Below are positions 61,551 to 64,000 of a stretch of 64,000 bases of DNA, piece by piece. The notes beneath the pieces were generated by a model. That model was not told where the DNA came from, made no database searches, and saw nothing but the letters and a program-made list of their open reading frames with translations. A program made the translations under genes and the position numbers. Positions within the stretch are counted from its first letter, which is position 1. Every line of letters starts with the position of its first letter. The DNA is from Theocolax elegans (taxonomy: Eukaryota; Arthropoda; Insecta; Hymenoptera; Cerocephalidae). The stretch spans positions 22,447,365 to 22,511,364 of the forward strand of contig CM047431.1 in assembly GCA_026168455.1 (NCBI GenBank), written 5' to 3'.

Positions 61551-64000
61551 CAGTTGTCTCGCAAGGGAGCACAAGTCGGGCAATTCGCAAATACGTAACC
61601 TCCAACTCCACAAACTTGACATGTCGGAGTTGACTGGTGTTGTCTAGACGGACAGAGGTTAGCTCTATGCCCATTCTGACTGCAGTAATAGCAGGTTACC
61701 GATGGACATTCGGAGGCTCTATGGTCTACTTGATTACAGTGGAAACAGGCTCCCACAAACTCGGGTGTCGTTGGATTAACATTCCTCTGTTCTGGCCGTG
61801 ACCCTTGCTTAGGTATCGCGCCGTTTGGGGTAGATGTCCGGCCCTGATAATAGTTTTCCCAGGATCGGTTGCCGTTGATTCCATCATTGCGTTCGACGTT
61901 GTTTCTCCTATAGTTCGTATTATAATTTGCTCCGTAACCATTTTCTCCATAAGTACCCCGATAATTTCCACTACCATTTCCACCATAATAAATTCCGTCA
62001 TTATTTCCTCCATAGTTCTTACGATAACTTCCATTTCTGTTTTCTTCATAATTTCCATCATTGTTCCTTCCATAACCTAGATTGTATCCATAGCCGTTGT
62101 TATTTCCGTAACTCCTTTCATTACCATCATTTCGGCCACTTTGTAGAATTTGACCATTCATATTATTTGCTCCGCTCCTATAACTTGTGACATTACCGTA
62201 ATTAGGGTATTGCACATTCATTGGTTGTGGTGGCGGGTTGTTGACGAAAGGGGTCGCGGCTACAGTCGCTACCGTTGGAGACTGGTTTGGAGGTAAATCT
62301 ATAATCGCCTCAATCAAATCATCCGTTGGCGAGGTCAGTGTTTTCTTAGACCCTTTTTTTGTATTCTTCCGATCATTGGTCTCAGCTTGTTTTATATGGC
62401 CTTCCCTGGATTGATTAGCCCGTTTTTCCTCCACTGCGGAAACTCTACCAGTCTTCACATATTCGGGGGCTGCTGCTTCTGGGATTTTCGAGTTCTCCAA
62501 GCTCGGGGGAGGTTTGAACCTTTTATCCAAATCCACTTTATCTTCATAACGTCTTCCGTATTTTTCAATCTTATCATAGGACTTGCATTTCCTTTCCGAC
62601 ATATGGTCCCGATATTCCGGCCTCAAATTACGCCAAACGACTTCAATTTGTCTCCGCATCGAGGGAGGAGTCTTCAGGTGGGAGAAAATGTGCTTCATGC
62701 AACTAACATAATTAGTGATTGTTTCGGCCTTTCCTTGTGTCCGTTTCCATGCTTCGTCCCACACATCACTCTCTGATAGCTTCTTAGTAAATTGCGCCCG
62801 GAACGCTTTGACGAAGTCCTTCCAATGCTTCCGTTTCAAATCATCTTGTACGTTGGCATACCATCGGCCTGCTCGTTTCGTAAAAACGCACGGGAGTCCT
62901 CGGAAAAATTGAGAGTCGGACATCTGTACGTTCCTTCGAAAGTTCGTTAACCTCATCAAAAACTCGTTCGGATTATCTTTATCTTCTCCGGAAAACGTCA
63001 GGTTCCAACCTCTAAAGACGCGCAAAATCTTATCACTTTCATCGAGATCGTATTTGCCTAACTTCTTATTATATCGCTTTCTTCTGTCCTTCTTATTATA
63101 TCCACTGCTACTACTATCACTTGAATCCTGACCGCTATCTTTATCACTACTACTATTTTCACTTCCTGAGTCATCATCATTATTCCCTCCACCATAATTA
63201 AATTCATCTTCGTTACTCTCATCGTCTCCCGTATTACCTCTCCGACTGCTCCTTTTATGCCTTTGATTACTTTTAAGTCCAGTTTCGTCTTTCTCTTTTC
63301 TCGTTGGTCTTGCAGTTATACCTCTGCCACTAGTTCCTCCCGTTGGTTCTTCCATTTCCTTTAGATTCTGAAACCTTCTTCGTGCAGGTGATGCTTTGCG
63401 TCTGGGGACCACAGGTGTGGTGTACGTCATAGGCTCCTTTAGGTACGTAACCTCCCTATTCTGCCGGAATTGTGGATTTGGTGGCGGTATTCCTACTGTC
63501 CTATCTTTTCGTACTGGAGTACTAGTTTGTTGACTATCCGCCAATTCCTCCAGGGCATTCATAAGACAGTTCACTTTGGCACCAATACTCATATTAGAAA
63601 TTCCGTAGTCTTCAGGAGGTAAATCTTGTTCCACGTTTCCCGTACCTCCATTTGTAGGATCGTTCCTATTCTGACCAGCTGTCCGATTCGGCGCCGTTTG
63701 GGACATTGTATGGTGTCCCGTAAGACGCTCGGCATCTGTTTCAGAACTAGTATCTGAAATCGACCTTGCGCCTGTAGTTAATACTTGAACTTCCGGATAT
63801 AAATTTCTTTCAGGAACTCTCGAGGTATCCGGGGAAGGTATTTTCTCTATTCCCTCCGTCACCGGGGGATGGGGAGCCGGAAGTTGATGAACTGTGACCT
63901 CCTTCTGGGGCTGTGACGAATCCGGACTGATGAAAGATCTCGTTAACCGTGGATCAGGTATTCGACTTTCGGTGGGCTCCTTAGCGCTTTGACTGATTAT
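61463..64000 (-). CDS. Gypsy-2 gag (open, 5' end outside the window)
   Basis: The frame is open from the right edge to the stop at 61463-61465, more than 840 codons; no ATG start is visible in the window. The N-terminal half is polar, with an Asp/Ser/Asn-rich stretch (63100-63220). The capsid-like region has FRGWNLTFSGEDKDNPNEFL, WKDFVKAFRAQFTKK, ITNYVSCMKHIFSHL and VVWRNLRPEYRDHM. An Asn/Gly/Tyr-rich low-complexity stretch (about 61860-62200) precedes three zinc modules: CFHCNQVDHRASEC, CYYCSQNGHRANLC and CQVCGVGG with CPTC. This is the best preserved gag here and would form particles and package RNA. Confidence 0.9.
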   Translation of the reverse strand: MISQSAKEPTESRIPDPRLTRSFISPDSSQPQKEVTVHQLPAPHPPVTEGIEKIPSPDTSRVPERNLYPEVQVLTTGARSISDTSSETDAERLTGHHTMSQTAPNRTAGQNRNDPTNGGTGNVEQDLPPEDYGISNMSIGAKVNCLMNALEELADSQQTSTPVRKDRTVGIPPPNPQFRQNREVTYLKEPMTYTTPVVPRRKASPARRRFQNLKEMEEPTGGTSGRGITARPTRKEKDETGLKSNQRHKRSSRRGNTGDDESNEDEFNYGGGNNDDDSGSENSSSDKDSGQDSSDSSSSGYNKKDRRKRYNKKLGKYDLDESDKILRVFRGWNLTFSGEDKDNPNEFLMRLTNFRRNVQMSDSQFFRGLPCVFTKRAGRWYANVQDDLKRKHWKDFVKAFRAQFTKKLSESDVWDEAWKRTQGKAETITNYVSCMKHIFSHLKTPPSMRRQIEVVWRNLRPEYRDHMSERKCKSYDKIEKYGRRYEDKVDLDKRFKPPPSLENSKIPEAAAPEYVKTGRVSAVEEKRANQSREGHIKQAETNDRKNTKKGSKKTLTSPTDDLIEAIIDLPPNQSPTVATVAATPFVNNPPPQPMNVQYPNYGNVTSYRSGANNMNGQILQSGRNDGNERSYGNNNGYGYNLGYGRNNDGNYEENRNGSYRKNYGGNNDGIYYGGNGSGNYRGTYGENGYGANYNTNYRRNNVERNDGINGNRSWENYYQGRTSTPNGAIPKQGSRPEQRNVNPTTPEFVGACFHCNQVDHRASECPSVTCYYCSQNGHRANLCPSRQHQSTPTCQVCGVGGYVFANCPTCAPLRDNWGNASAGETRGPVSLQQSTQGSQQLQKRQ
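61544..61550 (-). promoter_or_regulatory. Slippery heptamer GGGAAAC for -1 frameshifting
   Basis: In the gag frame the codons read tgG GGA AAC, the X XXY YYZ phase. Slipping back one base enters the pol linker frame without a stop. About 20 bases downstream, GGGACCC and GGGTCCC (61517-61523 and 61487-61493) can form a 7-bp stem. Confidence 0.7.

Larger units (their letters stand above)
54883..64000 (-). mobile_element. Ty3/gypsy element 'gypsy-2', nearly intact, runs off the right edge
   Basis: On the minus strand: gag (open to the window edge), -1 frameshift site, a charged linker, protease, RT, RNase H, integrase, then a long 3' ORF ending in zinc knuckles and the start of a 3' LTR. The lesions I see are one frameshift near 60705, one TGA in pol (59402) and one TGA in the 3' ORF (55474). 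Confidence 0.9.

Overview
This window looks like repeat-rich, AT-rich insect chromosomal DNA. The evidence is an R1-clade non-LTR element, a CR1/L2-like element, a tRNA-derived SINE, and at least six Ty3/gypsy LTR retrotransposons that use the insect-type primer site TGGCGACCGTGAC. A hymenopteran is my best guess, but nothing here fixes the species. I found no convincing host protein-coding gene, rRNA, functional tRNA or CRISPR array. Almost every base that can be explained belongs to a transposable element or its remains. My labels gypsy-1 to gypsy-6 are local names.

Layout. 1-917: a long palindromic fold-back. 1743-1951: SINE copy 1. 3150-3825 and 14423-16206: two halves of one minus-strand R1-like element, split by gypsy-1 (minus, 3830-14418), with a candidate 4-bp target duplication ATCG at both ends. 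16900-20990: gypsy-3 (plus), badly decayed, with a clean 3' LTR. 20991-24592: AT-rich DNA with SINE copy 2, which has a 13-bp target duplication. 24593-25145: LTR fragment of the gypsy-4 type. 25169-36530: gypsy-5 (minus), whose leader holds a CR1/L2-like element (about 30474-35345) with an intact 1016-codon ORF2 lying between two (CT)n tracts. 36553-45024: gypsy-4 (plus). Its LTR plus 3' flank is tandemly duplicated to 47172. 49162-52250: gypsy-6 (minus). 54882-64000: gypsy-2 (minus), the best preserved gypsy, running off the right edge.

How the parts work together. Each gypsy element carries gag (capsid and zinc knuckles), then protease, reverse transcriptase, RNase H and integrase. Gypsy-2 and gypsy-1 both place pol in the -1 frame relative to gag. 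Gypsy-2 has a correctly phased GGGAAAC slippery heptamer for this shift. The most interesting signal is downstream of integrase. Both gypsy-1 and gypsy-2 have a long extra ORF where errantiviruses carry env. It encodes a low-complexity or coiled-coil protein ending in zinc knuckles like those of gag, and its start codon sits next to a canonical 3' splice site. This suggests a second, spliced, gag-like nucleic-acid-binding protein. Gypsy-1 also carries a strand-specific nonamer, GGTGCTGGA on the plus strand, 16 exact times in all kinds of context (LTR, gag, pol, 3' ORF).

Decay is advanced elsewhere: three separate tandem duplications inside elements, internal deletions, frameshifts, and several stop codons that look like CGA to TGA changes. 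Element boundaries without a second copy in the window are approximate.
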